A program made the position numbers and the translations under genes. Below, one piece after another: positions 22,011 through 36,100 of a stretch of DNA of 64,000 bases. The DNA comes from Sycon ciliatum. Lineage: Eukaryota; Porifera; Calcarea; Leucosolenida; Sycettidae. The DNA is taken from positions 8,450,552 to 8,514,551 of the forward strand of contig NC_088643.1 in NCBI RefSeq assembly GCF_964019385.1. The letters are read 5' to 3'. The notes beneath the pieces were generated by a model that ran no database searches, was not told where the DNA came from, and was given only the letters and a program-made list of their open reading frames with translations. The stretch's first letter is position 1; every line of letters starts with the position of its first letter.

Positions 22011-22457
22011 TCACTTCACTTCCTTCACCTTTTTGTGTTGATCATAACTTAAGCCAGCATCGATCTGCTATGGCCCCATACCACTGTGCTAAACTCGCAC
22101 AGTCTGTAGCATGACAGATCTTGCTCTATTGTGGGAACTGGGAAGGGGTGCAGCTGCATGCTGAGTGGTGCTGAGTGTTACCGGGTGAAGACAACTACAC
22201 TGAACTCTGGAGTCAGGCCATTGCCTATTGGGAGACAATACTAGATTGCACTACGGCAGCCTATGCCAGTGGCGAGGGCAGAGAAAGTTTATTCACAATG
22301 AGGAATTGAGCAGGGCTTTGGCTGACTATTGCACTCTACCGCATAACGGCACGTCATAGACAGCACCGCTTCCGAGTTCCACTGACTGTTCTGAACAAAA
22401 CAAAAAGGACTGATGTGGCTTTCTCGTAGCATGTTCCATAGCGCCATACTATTACTA

Positions 22458-22670
22458 CAGGGGCGTCGGACACGGTACGATCACTATGTACTACGGTATT
22501 GACCGTACCACTTTTTGCCCCAGGTACCCCCCCCCCCCCATGAATCAATAAAATACACTGATCTGGGATCTAAATTTCCAAAAATTTCGGATCAGCCACC
22601 ACTCCCGCACGAGTAAATTGTACTTCAGATGGCTGACCGTACCACACTAAAATACCTTCCGACGCCCCTG
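22458..22670. mobile_element. hAT-type MITE
   Basis: Ends CAGGGGCGTCGGA and TCCGACGCCCCTG with internal GTACC/GGTAC blocks; 213 bp. CAGGGG ends are typical of hAT elements. TACTA occurs next to both ends but the expected 8-bp duplication is imperfect. A C-tract lies in the middle. Confidence 0.6.
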
Positions 22671-25600
22671 CTACTAGCAGTTGCATGCATGTGCGATGTA
22701 ATGGAGCCAAGACTTGGTATTATTGCTATTTCTCCCAGTAGCAGTTTCATGAGGAATTTCCACGAAACAATATCCATCGGAAATACCTCAGCCATGACAA
22801 GCTCAGACACTAAAACAACACACTTTAATGCTTACCGTGTCGAGTGGTTGTACTAGCGATAGCTGACAAAATCCAGAAGTCCAGGAGTAAGCGATCGATA
22901 CAATGTATCGATACTAATCGGTATTCGATGCTACCAACGCTGTCTCGATATCTACTTCAGCGAAAGTATAAACCCTCTCCAGCGAAGTGGATGACTTACT
23001 GAAGCCAGTGAAGGTATTTCGGACGGCCCGTTGAGTGTTTCTTGGCTTCTGACCTCCGCACCTGAACTGGTCACCGCTTTTATCAACGATTAGGCAGCAC
23101 TTTTCTCGTGGGAAATCTATGCCTAGGCCCTAGGCTTCGCGGCGATGTGTCTAACAATCTCGCCCTTGCGACGTGCTTTCGAAATCAGTCTAGCCGGCCT
23201 GGTCCGTTTGACAACCAGCCCTAACCAGCTCGTCTCTATGAGTTTAGACTGCTCGCTCCGTAACTACTTGCTTCACCAACCAAGAGTGTCCAGGACTTTT
23301 GTGCGGAGTCGGACGGTAGTGGAGCCTAGCCGGACACTTCTGCATTTTTAGTGCTGCACTAGTCGGCTGAGTATGACTGCAGCCACTTGTTCCAGCCTCC
23401 GGCGCAGTACGTTGATACCTGGATTGTAAACTGTGAAGACTGAGCTGAAGTAGTGAAGACAGTGTCAAGACAAGAGGCATGAAGTCAGAACAAACCCTGG
23501 AAGTAGCACACACTTGAGCCTCTTGAGTTTTCAGCTGAATCGTGGACGGATCTGCAGCAGTGACATCGCATCGGAATCATCAACATCATAGTCATAGATC
23601 TTGATACTGGCACCGTAGCCGAGGCCTAGGCGCGTGAGAAGCAGTACAGGTGCAAAACGTGCCTCCCTTCTTCTGCACCATGTGGATATACCTGCGAATG
23701 GCGGTTTCGCGTCCCAGTCAAGCACGTCCTAGAAGCCCGAATTGCGAAGCCGCCTACTTTGTAGATCACACGATGATGCTGGTGATGCCGCGTGCGCGTA
23801 TCAGCATTCGAATCGGTGTGTTGCGGTCAAGTGATCTCGTTGGCTTGTTTGTTTCAGAAGGCGCGTCTTTGCGGTGCAGCTGGGAGAAAGCGCACGGATC
23901 CGAGACGCCAAATGCGCGTTGATGATGCACTTGGCGAAAGTCGCGTAGCTAGCTATGCTGCAAGTGCGAAATTTGCATGAGGCGGCGTACGTCCGGACAC
24001 TGTCTGTTCCGCACATCATGCCTACGCGACACACCAAAGATGGAAAGCCACTTATCGGCGAGTCAATGGTGGTGTCCACATCTCCGTAATCACTATCACT
24101 TTGTAAGTATTTGTTGTGCTGGGTTCATCGGTTGACCCGAAGGAAACGCAAATTTTTTGGCTGCTCCTTTCCCCACAACATGAAAATACACTAATCTGTA
24201 GCCAACTCTGGTGACACAACCATGGCACCTGTGCCAATGTTACGACACCTCGTAAATTTAAAGGACTGTCTTCTTCGACAAACTGAGCCTGTCGTCAGAA
24301 CAACACGAAAATTAATCATGAAGCTCGGAGCTAAGCTAGTCTGTCAGACTTCGAGTTAGAGAGTAGGTGCTGGACACTGTTCGTTATTGTGTAAATGTGA
24401 TTATTCAGTGTGTGCTGTGGCAACACAACACACAACAGCTTGAACAGGGATCCCGGAACAACTAGCGCTCAGTGGCAAACAACGTTCTATTCCAGTCTGA
24501 CCGTTGTTGTACATAATTATCTACACGATTGTAACGACGTAGATCTAGTATCATCTACGCTCCTCTCCATCGGCCTGTGCCTGCAACTACGGTCACGCTC
24601 AAGCACTCAGTAAAGTTGCGGTGCAACGTAACCTGCGATTTGCCTTCTGGGGCTCATTCGGATTGAGCCAATCCTGAAGAGTACCGGTATACTAAACGGT
24701 AACAGCTAAACTGAAAGAAAGAAAGAAAACTAAGCTCCTTTCTCTTGAAATACTCTCCACCGCAGATTGAATTCCCTTGAGCCTCTATTGGCTTTCATTC
24801 AGTCAGGCTCCAGACGACATAGATCATTTTTGAACAGGTTGGAGTAAAGCCTGAGGGGAGATGCACATCGGTTTGGGTGTCGATGCAGCCCACTGATCGC
24901 GGTTTCCTAGTTCTGGCTTCGTACCATTGACGTCGACAGAAGTTGTGCAGCTCATTTCTACAGTGAACATCATACTATTATTAGTAGGTATGTATGGTTG
25001 CCCCGTATGCACATGCTTGCCTTTTTCAACAATTGAAAGGGCTCTAGGCTTTAGTTTAGAAGGGTGCAGAGCCATACAGAACAGAGATCCTGTGCCAAAA
25101 GAATTAGAGAGAGGTCCAGCAAGTAACCAGTTCACTACCCGACACTTGCCCGTGGAACAGTGCCGACCAATTCACTGCACGTCCTGGATTTCTTCTAAGC
25201 TGGATGACTTCGGAAGTTCGGAAGGACTGCGTGGATCTGGGTAATAGATGGTACTCACCGCAGGTGAAATTTTGATACTAGTACTAGCGAGTAAATGCAT
25301 GACCTCCACGCCAAGACCAGGGAATTGTACTCTCACAGGAATCGAGAGAGGCTAGTGTACGAGTATGCAATCATTGGAGATATTCTGTATGAAGTGTCAT
25401 CACAAACACTAAGTTCTTCGCCTGTACACAATGGCAGGAACCAGGAAATCGTTGCCTCCACAAAGTGTCATAATCGTCAGGACCTGTAGCATCGTCACAA
25501 TTGGACCCATAAACATACCGAATACTATTCATAGCAATACGTTTTTCAACATGCTACACTGTACCTTCTCAGACATACTTGTACCTCACACTTGGTTCAG

Positions 25601-26479
25601 ACGTCATACCTCAAGTCAGAAATGCCAAACGAGATTCACTGCAGCCATACAACCTTTTGTAACTTCTCGAAGCCAAAGCTTTTGTGCAACACATGTATAT
25701 CAAAGCCAATCCCAAGGCACGGGACACTCCATTGCATGAATGTTCCTTTCACTCCATGCTTGCCACTGTTTCAAATCCACTGGCCCAGCAGGAAAACAAA
25801 TTGACGAGGAAAAGGACTTCAATCCCTCAACAAAAGCAGAGGACAATGAAATTGAAAACTCCTCGGCAGCAGTAAAAGAATAGGGCATCATGTCTAACCC
25901 GAACTGCAAGCCATTCTAAACACATCACGCACACAAACATCTTTTCCAAGGGGTTTCCGGTAGATTCACTGTGCGGCGATAGCAATGGAAAGGAGAGCAA
26001 TACATGTACAGGTACAGGTACCAAGGACATTAAAAAATTGTGATTTTCATGATTGAGGTAGAATTCCACTGGGGACATCATAACAGAGGCAAACTTGTTA
26101 CTGACTGTGCACCAGGGTCAACAGAAAACTTCACATGCTGGGAGTGCACATGTGGGAGTAGGAAATAATAGCTGCATGACGACCTATAGCAGTTTATAGC
26201 CAGAAGGCCAATGCCCTGAAGCACAGAAAACCTGTGTACACTCGTACTTCTGCCCATCGCTGAAGCGATGGTAGCGAACACACTATGTTAGACATAGCAA
26301 CTTGTGCTGGGATTACACCATTCAACAGCTTGCAAGGCTGATGAATTGACCGCCTCTAATTTTAGCCTGGTCACCACAGGGCTGGTTGAAGTGGCTTTTT
26401 CTGGCCAGTGAATCCCTTTTTTGCACACAAGTACACACAACACCACATACTATAGTACTGCGGCATGCACTAGCAGGGC
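22671..26479. other. No recognised gene
   Basis: The longest frames, near 24824-25135 (minus) and 25295-25740 (plus), carry no recognisable domain. Minor features are a short palindrome ATCGATACAATGTATCGAT near 22895 and a GAAA tract near 24715. I cannot tell degraded transposon sequence from unique DNA here. Confidence 0.4.
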
Positions 26480-26612
26480 TGTTGCACCCAGGAGAATGAA
26501 AGAAGAGATGGGAGAATAAGAAAGAGAAGAAAGGCGTGTTCGACCATAATCGTCGGGAATTGAACCCGCAACCTCTGGATTGGAACTCGACTGCACATAC
26601 CACTGCACCATA
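26480..26612 (-). mobile_element. tRNA-derived SINE-like sequence
   Basis: On the minus strand TATGGTGCAGTGGTATG (A box) is followed by GGTTGCGGGTTCAATTCC (B box) at tRNA spacing, then a pyrimidine-rich stretch with CTCTTATTCTCCC. The acceptor stem does not pair, so it is not a working tRNA gene. It is built like the plus-strand element at 21882-22010. Confidence 0.6.
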
Positions 26613-27142
26613 TACATGTAGGACAGTGTCAACTATAGAAGCTGAGTCAAATACCAGTACACTCTCAATTCATATGGCTGACATCCCTACTTCTGTCCTA
26701 CAATTATAGATTCTACTCCGCGAATAAATTCTGTTTCTTCAGGGAAATTATTCCGTCCAGTGTGTCTTCGTCGTGAAGCTGCGGGGATACCTCACCCCGA
26801 TTCCTCCCAGTGAGTCTCCGTCAAGTCACCAGCCCTTCTGCGCGTCCATGTAGCACTTTAGAAAACACTTTCAACCTGGCAGAGATAATACACCCCTCAA
26901 GATATGATAATTTTACAAATAAAGTAGTGGTTCAGGGTAGAAGACAGAAATGGGATGCATAAATCAGATGCACTTCAGATTAACAGGGCAGCACTCATCA
27001 AGTTCATGGCTAATGGTAGGCTATTGCATAGGTTTTTCCTCTTCCTTCTCACAGCCACCACATTCTTGGGGGGGGGGGGGGGCATGCCAAACTTAAAACA
27101 CAGACTACGGACAAGAGCGGTACAGAGTGAACGCGTGGCTGT

Positions 27143-30100
27143 TCAGGATCTGGCACGTTTTGCTGCCTCCTTGACAGTACCAGTCACCTGCGACACCAGG
27201 GAGCGGAGATTGAGCAGCAGGAAAGCCTTGTCAGGCCCGCACCGCTGCATGAGCTGCTCAGCTATGGGAACCAGCTGATGGGCGACAAAGTGCTGCTGAG
27301 CAATCCTGCAGAAAACATAGAAGAAAAGTAGAGTGGAGCTCACTTAGAATAAGCAATGATAAGACATACTATTGCTTGGTAAGGACATTGTCCAGTAGGC
27401 ATACGCGGATAATGCCGGCAGAAAAATTGGCAGAATTCGGTACTTTTTCGGGTAAGTTTCATGCATGTTTGGTATGTGGATAAAGAAATGGAGCAGAACT
27501 GTTCGAGGAATTGCCCGCCATAAGGTTTGTATGGTTCTGCCATTTTCACTGCTTTTCGAGCAGAATCTGCCACCTTTTCGAGCATTATCCGCACACCCCT
27601 ATTGTCCAGAGTACAGGTTATACACTGATACACTGATGCATGATGGGATCATGAGAAGTATATTGTAACCAGGATACTAACTACACTGTCTTGCTGCATA
27701 TGGGGTACATGGGGTACATGGGGTACATGGGGTGCATACCACCAGAATTCACCTGTGTTGCTCAACTGATTGCACTCTTTACTGGCTTGCCATCCCCCCC
27801 CCCCCCCTTAAGGCACTTGAACCCAAACTAATAGACCCGCTAATTAACCCGGCATTGTTATGCCTTTTGGTGAGGCTGGACACAAGGGGTGACTGTAAAG
27901 TCAAGGCTGCCTCTGGATTCCTACAATCAGAGCAATCAGCAGCTGCCACTCCTCGTAACTGCATCCATCACTACCCCTGACTGCATCCATCAATACCTCC
28001 AGGCTAGCAAGGCAGTAATTAGCTACAGCAAGTGCTCGCATGTTATTGCCAGGTACTTCAGTGTGTTTTGCAGTGCTTTGAAAGTGACCAATACGCAATA
28101 GGCAAGTGCAACAGCTGCACTACCTACATACATACACAGGCTGGTGAGTGGTGGTGCTCGTACACTGTATGGGCACAAGCCACACAGTACATCAGACCAA
28201 CACTAAGTTATAACTAAGACTTGGAGGCCACCCAATCATCCTGAGATAGCAGAAATGTAAATGGGAGAGATTTGACTGAGTGGCCAGGCTGACTTGTGCA
28301 ATACAAAACACACCGTTCTGCAGCATATAACTAAGACAGTATTAACATGTACATAGGAAACTCACTAAACTACTCACGGCACATGCTGGAAGCATTGTTT
28401 AGTGCTGACACTGTTTTTGTTGCAGAGATGTGAGGAATTTTAATGAACTCATGCCAGCACCAACTGTGTGATGGCTCATCTAATCCCTCCCCCCTTCTAT
28501 CTCTCTCCTTGCCATAAAAGTTGAAATATGCAATTTATTTGTCCTCTAGTGCCAAGTTGCCTAACACCACACATCAGTATACGCATTCCACGTAACTGGC
28601 ACAAGGAAAGGCTCAGAAAACCTAAGCTGAAGTGCCACTTTTCAGTGCCACATTAAGTTGTGTGAGACTCTACGTGAGAATGAGAGCGCCGCCAGGCATG
28701 CGCGTACACAATACACTGTGACTTAGGATACTTTAGCTTAAGAAAAGCTGTAAACAGTGAAAATGGCGCAGGCATTGCCATGCAAGATGTGAACATGTTT
28801 GCAGACATTGCCATGCAAGATGTGAACATGTTTGCAGACATTGCCATGCAAGATGTGAACATGTTTGGAGCTAAGGTGTATTGTTCCAGACTCGATTTTC
28901 CTGTTCCAATCATCAGCCATGCTGCATAGTAATGTCTGCAGTTTCGATATTGTGTTGTGGTCTAACCATCATAGTGAGTCAGCCATGATCCCAGCCGGGG
29001 GGGGGGGGCAATACCAGTTGTCTCACATTCTCGATCCGCACTGACATCCAGAACTGGCAGAAGCATGTGTAACACCAAATCCTTCTTCGCCGCACATTTT
29101 CCAGATTTGCCTAAATTTTCCACCACATCTACAGGCAAGATATAGGTAAAGACTGGGTTTGTGATGTCATATTGTCAGCTCGTTTCCATGAAAAGGACCA
29201 GGCAAATGCCAGAAATTCTAAATATTCGACCCTCCCCCCCCCCCCCCCCCCCCCCGCCGGAAAGTCAAAGTCACGATCATGCCCGCATGGCGTGAGACAC
29301 TGACCATTCCCCATCTTGTGTAGGCACATTCCAAGGACGGCTAACAATACTCCTTACTGTGAGCGATCCGTAACACTCCTAAGCCTCTGCCAACACTCCT
29401 GAGAACTGAATCCATCAACACCTTGCCAAACAGGTGATTTTCCCTTTAGGGCAAGTGCCCGTGTGTTGGCAGGTGCTTTTCTGTGGTTTTGCAGTGCTTT
29501 CAAAGCAGTCTATTTGCAGTCTATTACAAAACTTGAAAACTGTATCAGTGTACTGGTAAGCGGTGTTGTGTGGTGCTAGTAGAACATGGGGCCTAAAGTC
29601 GTTGATATACTTAAAGTGCCTAAGCAAGCAAGACGGGATCTGACCCAGACTGCCGAAGTCACAGAGGCCACAGGTCCAATGAATGAGTTTGCAGAAATGT
29701 ACAGCAGCAGAAGACCTGGACTGCTCAGGCAGGTGTGCCACAACAGCCAAGCCACTCCGCACCACTCCGCCATTACAACAACTTAGTAGTGAATCAAAAT
29801 AGAAACTGACTGACATGCACGGCTATGTTGTTTTCCTGTGTTGTTAGTCTTTGCCAAATTAATAGCCCGGCTGGCAAACACTGCTGGAACGTGCGGAATG
29901 TTCATGAAGACCGTCAGCTCTCACATACATGCCTTGCTCACAGTCAAGAACAATGCTGTGATGGGTCATCTCTCTCCCCCCCCCCCCCCCCTTTACATTC
30001 ACAACTAAGCCTCCTTTACATATGTATCGCCAGATTTCCGTGCACCAACCGACCATCACACACGCATGACTGTTTCAAAGATACATGTGCTCACGACACC

Positions 30101-33100
30101 CGAGTTGAACTGACAAATTTTGGCATCAGTTGTATGAGCTTGAAATATAAGACTGATGACAAGCAATACCCAACTGGAATTTGCCATCCGAATCTGCTCC
30201 GCATCCACACCAACAGGTTTACATTACCCGACCATCACAGTGAGTCGGCAATTGGCTCACGAGCCCACCATATTATATGCCTGCCCCGACTAAAACTCAA
30301 AGCCACTATCCAGCACCGTAGCACTTCTAACAAGATCCTAGTAGATAAAGGATGCTCACACCAGGTGACTGAAAGCTGAACACCCCCCCCCCATCCTCAA
30401 TGATGGGAGACCAAGAGCACAGTGCTTGAAAGGCAGCCTTCAATATCTCACTTAGGACGTGTAGTGGTCTGTAAGTGCCTGATGTCAAGACTACCATGCC
30501 ACTGGCAGGTGCCTAAGAGATAGCCAAAAAGGCGGAAGCACTTTGGCAGTGGCACTATTGGGACTTCGTCCCCCCATCCTCAGTACCCTGCAGCCCCTGG
30601 GAGTATCCAAGACATTGGGCACCTAGTACTGGGCATATTGGTAGGTCTCGCTATGCGGATGCCATCACTGTCCAGTGTCGGTACACTGCACCATCCTCCT
30701 CAGGGTGGGTGACAGTACATTGCCAAAGGGAAGTCTTTCATCTGTGAGAGCATGATTGTATAGAAAAGGAAACTACCTTGATACCAATGGTGGAGATAAT
30801 GATAGGGATCTTGAACCCCTGGTGAGATCCAGATGGCAACATCAAGATGACCAGGATAGAGTTCATCCAAGCAAGGAAGAGATGGGAGTATGTACAGCTA
30901 GTGGTGCGCAACATCTAGCGACATTGGCTGGAAGAACTCGTCCCTCGACTTAACCTCCATGCTAAGTTGCACAAGGAAGGCAAGAACGTAACCATCGGAG
31001 ATGTGGTCCAGGTGCAGTGTCTGCTCCAGCGCCGGGTGAGCCGGGTAATCCACCCGGTTGGGCGGCGCTTGGACCCGGTTGAAAATATAGTACCGGGTCA
31101 CCTGTGACCCGGTTGGTACTTTACACTTTCTAACTTTGGAAGGACTGACTACATGGCTTGTATGTGTCAGATACTTCTTCTTCTTTTGTAATTTTCTAAT
31201 TCTTGTCCTCTCTTTTCTAAATGCGGCTTATCCATTCGCCTTTATATCATTGGGCCTAGTTCCCGTCTATTGTCCGAATTAAAATAAACCAACCAACCAG
31301 TTAAAGCATGTGACTCGGCTGGTGAGACAGCGCCAGCCGCCAGGTACATGTGTACCCGGCTCCGACCCGGTTGAAATGGTTGCGCCAGGTACACGTGTAC
31401 CCGGCTGTCCTACAATCCTAGAGCAGACACTGAGGTGATGTAGAAGACCTGAGCAAGAGCGTGCCGGCCTCTCGTTCGAGTAACGGAAGTACATCCACAC
31501 TCAGATGGCATAGTGCAAGTGGTAGACATCCAAGTGAACGGCAAGACATTTCGCCGTCCTGTCAACGTCTTGGTGCCGGTAGAGGTAGACTCAGTCGCAG
31601 TTGACGAGTCGAGGAGTCTTCCTGCAACCTCTGAAGTGTTGTTAGCAGATGTTCAGGATATATGAGGCATGGTTGCATGGTTCCAGCACCGAAAGCCTGT
31701 CATATACTACACAAAAGCTAAGCTGAGTGCCTCACTGACAATAGTACACTAGTTATAGAATGCCGCCTGCCTTAGTTCCGAACTGTCATGTGTTGACATG
31801 GGGATTGCTGCCCTCACTTTATGACTGTAGTTTGAGCAGAGAGGGAGGCATGTCAGACGTATTCTCTGTCTGAGTCTCTGTGTAACTGCGACTGTGTTTG
31901 ATAGTGGTGAACCACGATGCATTGATTATCATGAATGCATGTGACATACAGCACAGGTAATTACACAGAAACAGAAAAAATTTAAAGGGGAAGTATAACC
32001 TAAAATCAAAATTTCACCAGTTGTAGTCTTCTGGGTGCTGAGTCGAATGGTCTTGGTCCGAGGAAGCTGCGACGCTCCCTTCCTTCTTTTTCCCAATCGA
32101 ACCCGCGCACTTCCACCGAAACTGGGTGACTGCGCCCTACTAGATGGGGATTTGTATGCAAAATCTCGAAATGGCGCTTTTAGTGACATTTTGCATACAA
32201 ATCCCCATCTAGTAGGGCGCAGTCACCCAGTTTCGGTGGAAGTGCGCGAGTTCGATTGGGATTCAAGTAGGAAGGGAGCGTCGCAGCTTCCTCGGACCAA
32301 GACCATTCGACTCAGCACCCCGAAGACTACAACTGGTGAAAATTTGATTTTAGGGTATACTTCCCCTTTAACAAAACCGTAAACTACATATTATGCACGA
32401 GCATGCTACGGAAGTACGTGTATTGGCAGGTCCTCCTAAATACCGATAGTATCGATTCATGTGAAATTGAGAACTCACCTTGCTGTTGCCAGTTTTTGAA
32501 GGACGATGCTTAGCTTCTCGGCAAGAACAAAGTTCTTGTGGTCGCGTAGCAGGCAGGAGACAGAGTGGAACCACTCTTCGTTACAGCAGGCCTGCAAGAA
32601 TCTGTCCACGATAGCTGTGCACAGCAGGGGAAGCCATAAGCGGCGTCACAGACTGACAGAAACGCAACGGCGCAAGCACAGCGTGTGCTAACCAAGACAG
32701 GAACAAGATATGAATCCTGATAATTCTGGATGCGAGCAGCAAACCTTAAGTCCACAAAAATTGCCATTGCGCCATTCATATATCAAATGCGTGATGCATG
32801 GAAACCACATTGGAGAATGCAGAATGCCAGCTATTAGATAGTAACATTCACTTGGAACCCAGAAGAAAGGTTATGTGTGCCCACTGGTACCTTACTAGCA
32901 TACTGGGTAGTGTACGTATTTTCGTACATTGCCACCATACCTGCACCAGTTTAACACATGCACTCATACCTCGTTTATCTGGCCGGATGTTACTGACTTA
33001 CTGCCCATGACTTCCAAATGTCCGTGACTCCGAATCACATACATTTTGATGGGGAAAGGCAATAGATAAGGCATGCGACATCACTATTTCCACAAAAGTC

Positions 33101-36100
33101 ACAAAAGAGTAGTAATATTTTCACTCAAACTTGCCCAAAGGGTGCCCAGTAGACCGAAGTGCAGGTAAATTCGGGGAACGGATAACCGAGGTACGAGTGT
33201 ACTTTAAAGCAGGTAATGTTTGCAATAAGAAATGTTTGCAATAAGAAATGTTTGCAATAAGAAATGTTTGCGTTCAAGAAATCGAGACTGGTTTGCGAAG
33301 TTCAAAATTTGCGATTCGGCACCTCTCGCAAGGAAATGCCAGCCTTTTACGAGCTTGTGAAGTTAAAAGGGTGTGCATGATAACTGATAAGGCACCTCTC
33401 GGAAAATCGTGCACGCAGTCTTCTTACCTGGCTCGTTGACTAAATGCAGGTGTACATCCACAGCTGCTGACACAAGAGACTGTAAACATCAGTAGGGAAT
33501 CAGAAGAGAATCAGAGCAAAAAGAGTAAAAAGTTACTAAAAACACCCGAAGTTTCAGTGTCACTAGAAAATACAAAACTTGAAGAAAAAATCCTTCGAGC
33601 CGGATTCGAACCAGCGACCTAAAGATTACTGTCATTTACTGACACCGACTACAGTCTTCCGCTCTACCAACTGAGCTATCGAAGGACACATGCATATCTC
33701 TCTGTACCGCCTGTGTAGTAATGCATAGCGCTTGACTTCTGATGAGAATTCCGCAACACTGGTGCGGTGTACTTTGTTTGATTCACAGAACGGCCACGTT
33801 TCCTTTGGTCCAAGAATTGACTCAAAAACGGAGAGATACATACACACAACAAACAGGAAGAAGAAGCACACTCAACAAGAGAACCGACAAGTCAGAGAGC
33901 TCTGCATAACGCAAACAGCAAAGGCGATACCAACCACGAGAGTGCTAAATGTCTATGAACAAGAGCAAAATACTCAATCCGGGGACAGAACTGCTTCGCC
34001 CTTCGTAGACTCATCAGCGCAGCAAAGAGAAAATGAGGCCGGACCTGATTTGAATTGAACATACAGATTTCAAAGCCAGATTTAAACTAGGCCCGAACGT
34101 ACCTTGCCAGAGTGCTCAAATGAAAAGTCAGTGAGCTATGCATAATGCAAACAGCAAAGGCACTATCTGCATGAGGGTGGTCAACTACTAAAAGAGCAGG
34201 AGTAAAATACTCAATCTGCGGAGAGAACTGTTTCGCTCTTTGTGGAGTGGCATCGCGAGCGCTGGTTTGCTGCTCCACACAAATTATACTTGACAATGTC
34301 AGCCGCACCACCGCCTTCATAGTTTTTTTTAAACGCGCACGCGCCAAGCTACGACTCATTGCAGATCAGTGCATGGCAGTTCACTAACCGGTGCTGTTGA
34401 GGAGCGCATGAACATGACAATCACGCCCATTCCACTGTGGTTGAGGAAGATGCTCTTTTGCTGTGCAGCGGCACACCAATACACAACCAATAAAAAATTC
34501 AAGAATACAAGCATCGATCGGTTGATTTCTTGGTTAAAGGGTTTCACCTGCAAACTGGACAGTTTAGAGAATGCCGGAAGGCTAATGATCGGCAGCTCTT
34601 AGTCCATAGACACTCTAACCATCCACCCTTAATCATCACGGACTTGCCGATACTAGTCTCATGGTGATGATGCAGTCTTCTGGGAAGCTCAGATACAGTA
34701 CAATGATGAAAGGCGAGCAGTCACTGTGACAGGATTGAGCATTCTGAGGGGCCAATGATTCGTGAACACTGGGCTGTGCACTATTACAGGGCGCAAACAT
34801 GATTACTATGATCGCAGTGCATTGAGCAGCTTCACACTATACCACTACTAGTAGTCTAGTTACAAGCCGGCACTGTGGCCAATATGACATTGCACTGTGG
34901 CCAATATGACATTGCACTGTGGCCAATATGACATTGCACTGTGGCCAATATGACATTGCACTGTGGCCAATATGACATTGCGATGCACAGCACTGTGGCC
35001 AATATGACATTGCGATGCACAGCACTGTGGCCAATATGACATTGCGATGCACAGCACTGTGGCCAATATGACATTGCGATGCACAGCACTGTGGCCAATA
35101 TGCCATTGCGATGCACAGCACTGTGGCCAATATGCCATTGCGATGCACAGCACTGTGGCCAATATGACATTGCGATGCACAGCACTGTGGCCAATATGAC
35201 ATTGCGATGCACAGAAGGTTGTGGTAACTGCCAGGGAAAGTACTAGACACTTGCATGTGAGAGAAGAGGTTCAATAGGATCTAGTTGTGACTTGGAAAGG
35301 TTCACGCCGAAGCAATCACCAGGCAACCAAACTATGTGATATTGCAATCCTTAATCTCCAAAACGGGCCATATTCTCTAGCCAATACGTTCAGGCATACA
35401 TTTCACAATTGTGACAACAATGGCCAAAATTGATAAACAGCCACTCCATGGTAATCTGCTTTGCACCATTCTACATGTGACTGCTGTTTCACGTACAGTC
35501 TCTACTGACTCACCACAGCATTTCGTAGACTATTCCGAAGCACGTCAAATGCATGTAGGACAAGATCAGCTGAACACCAAACACAGATACATGTACAAGG
35601 AAGAATAGGCAACAAGCCATGCAAAGACTAAAATTATTACATTACACACTCAGGGTCAGGCAAGTTGAATGGTCATCATATCAAGCAGACGAGATACGGT
35701 GTAGCGCTAACCTAGGAATCTATATCCACTCAAGCTCTACAAAATAAATACTCTTACCTGCGAAAAATATACTTTTTATCAAATAATGCAACTCCTACAG
35801 ATACACAAGACGTAGTAACATGAAGGCACTCCGCAATATCCCAGCTTAACCCAATTATATATTTACCGGGGTGAAGCGAGGAAAACAGTGGGGCACAAGA
35901 TATGTGTTAGAGTCCATCAACTAGAACAGCCCTTGAACCGTCAGCAGCACGAGAGCGGACAAGAAAGACCACTTACTTCTGTTGACATTGGCCAGGACAA
36001 AAAGTGAGGATAGGAGCTGAACATGCCAACTTGCGGACGCTAACATGGCTGGCTGATTGGAGCCCTGGAGAGAATGCAGTGTTTCAGGGAAAAACAAAAT

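Noticed and set aside
34871-35214. CRISPR-like regular array
   Set aside because: Units are directly adjacent without unique spacers, no cas genes are present, and the DNA is animal nuclear.
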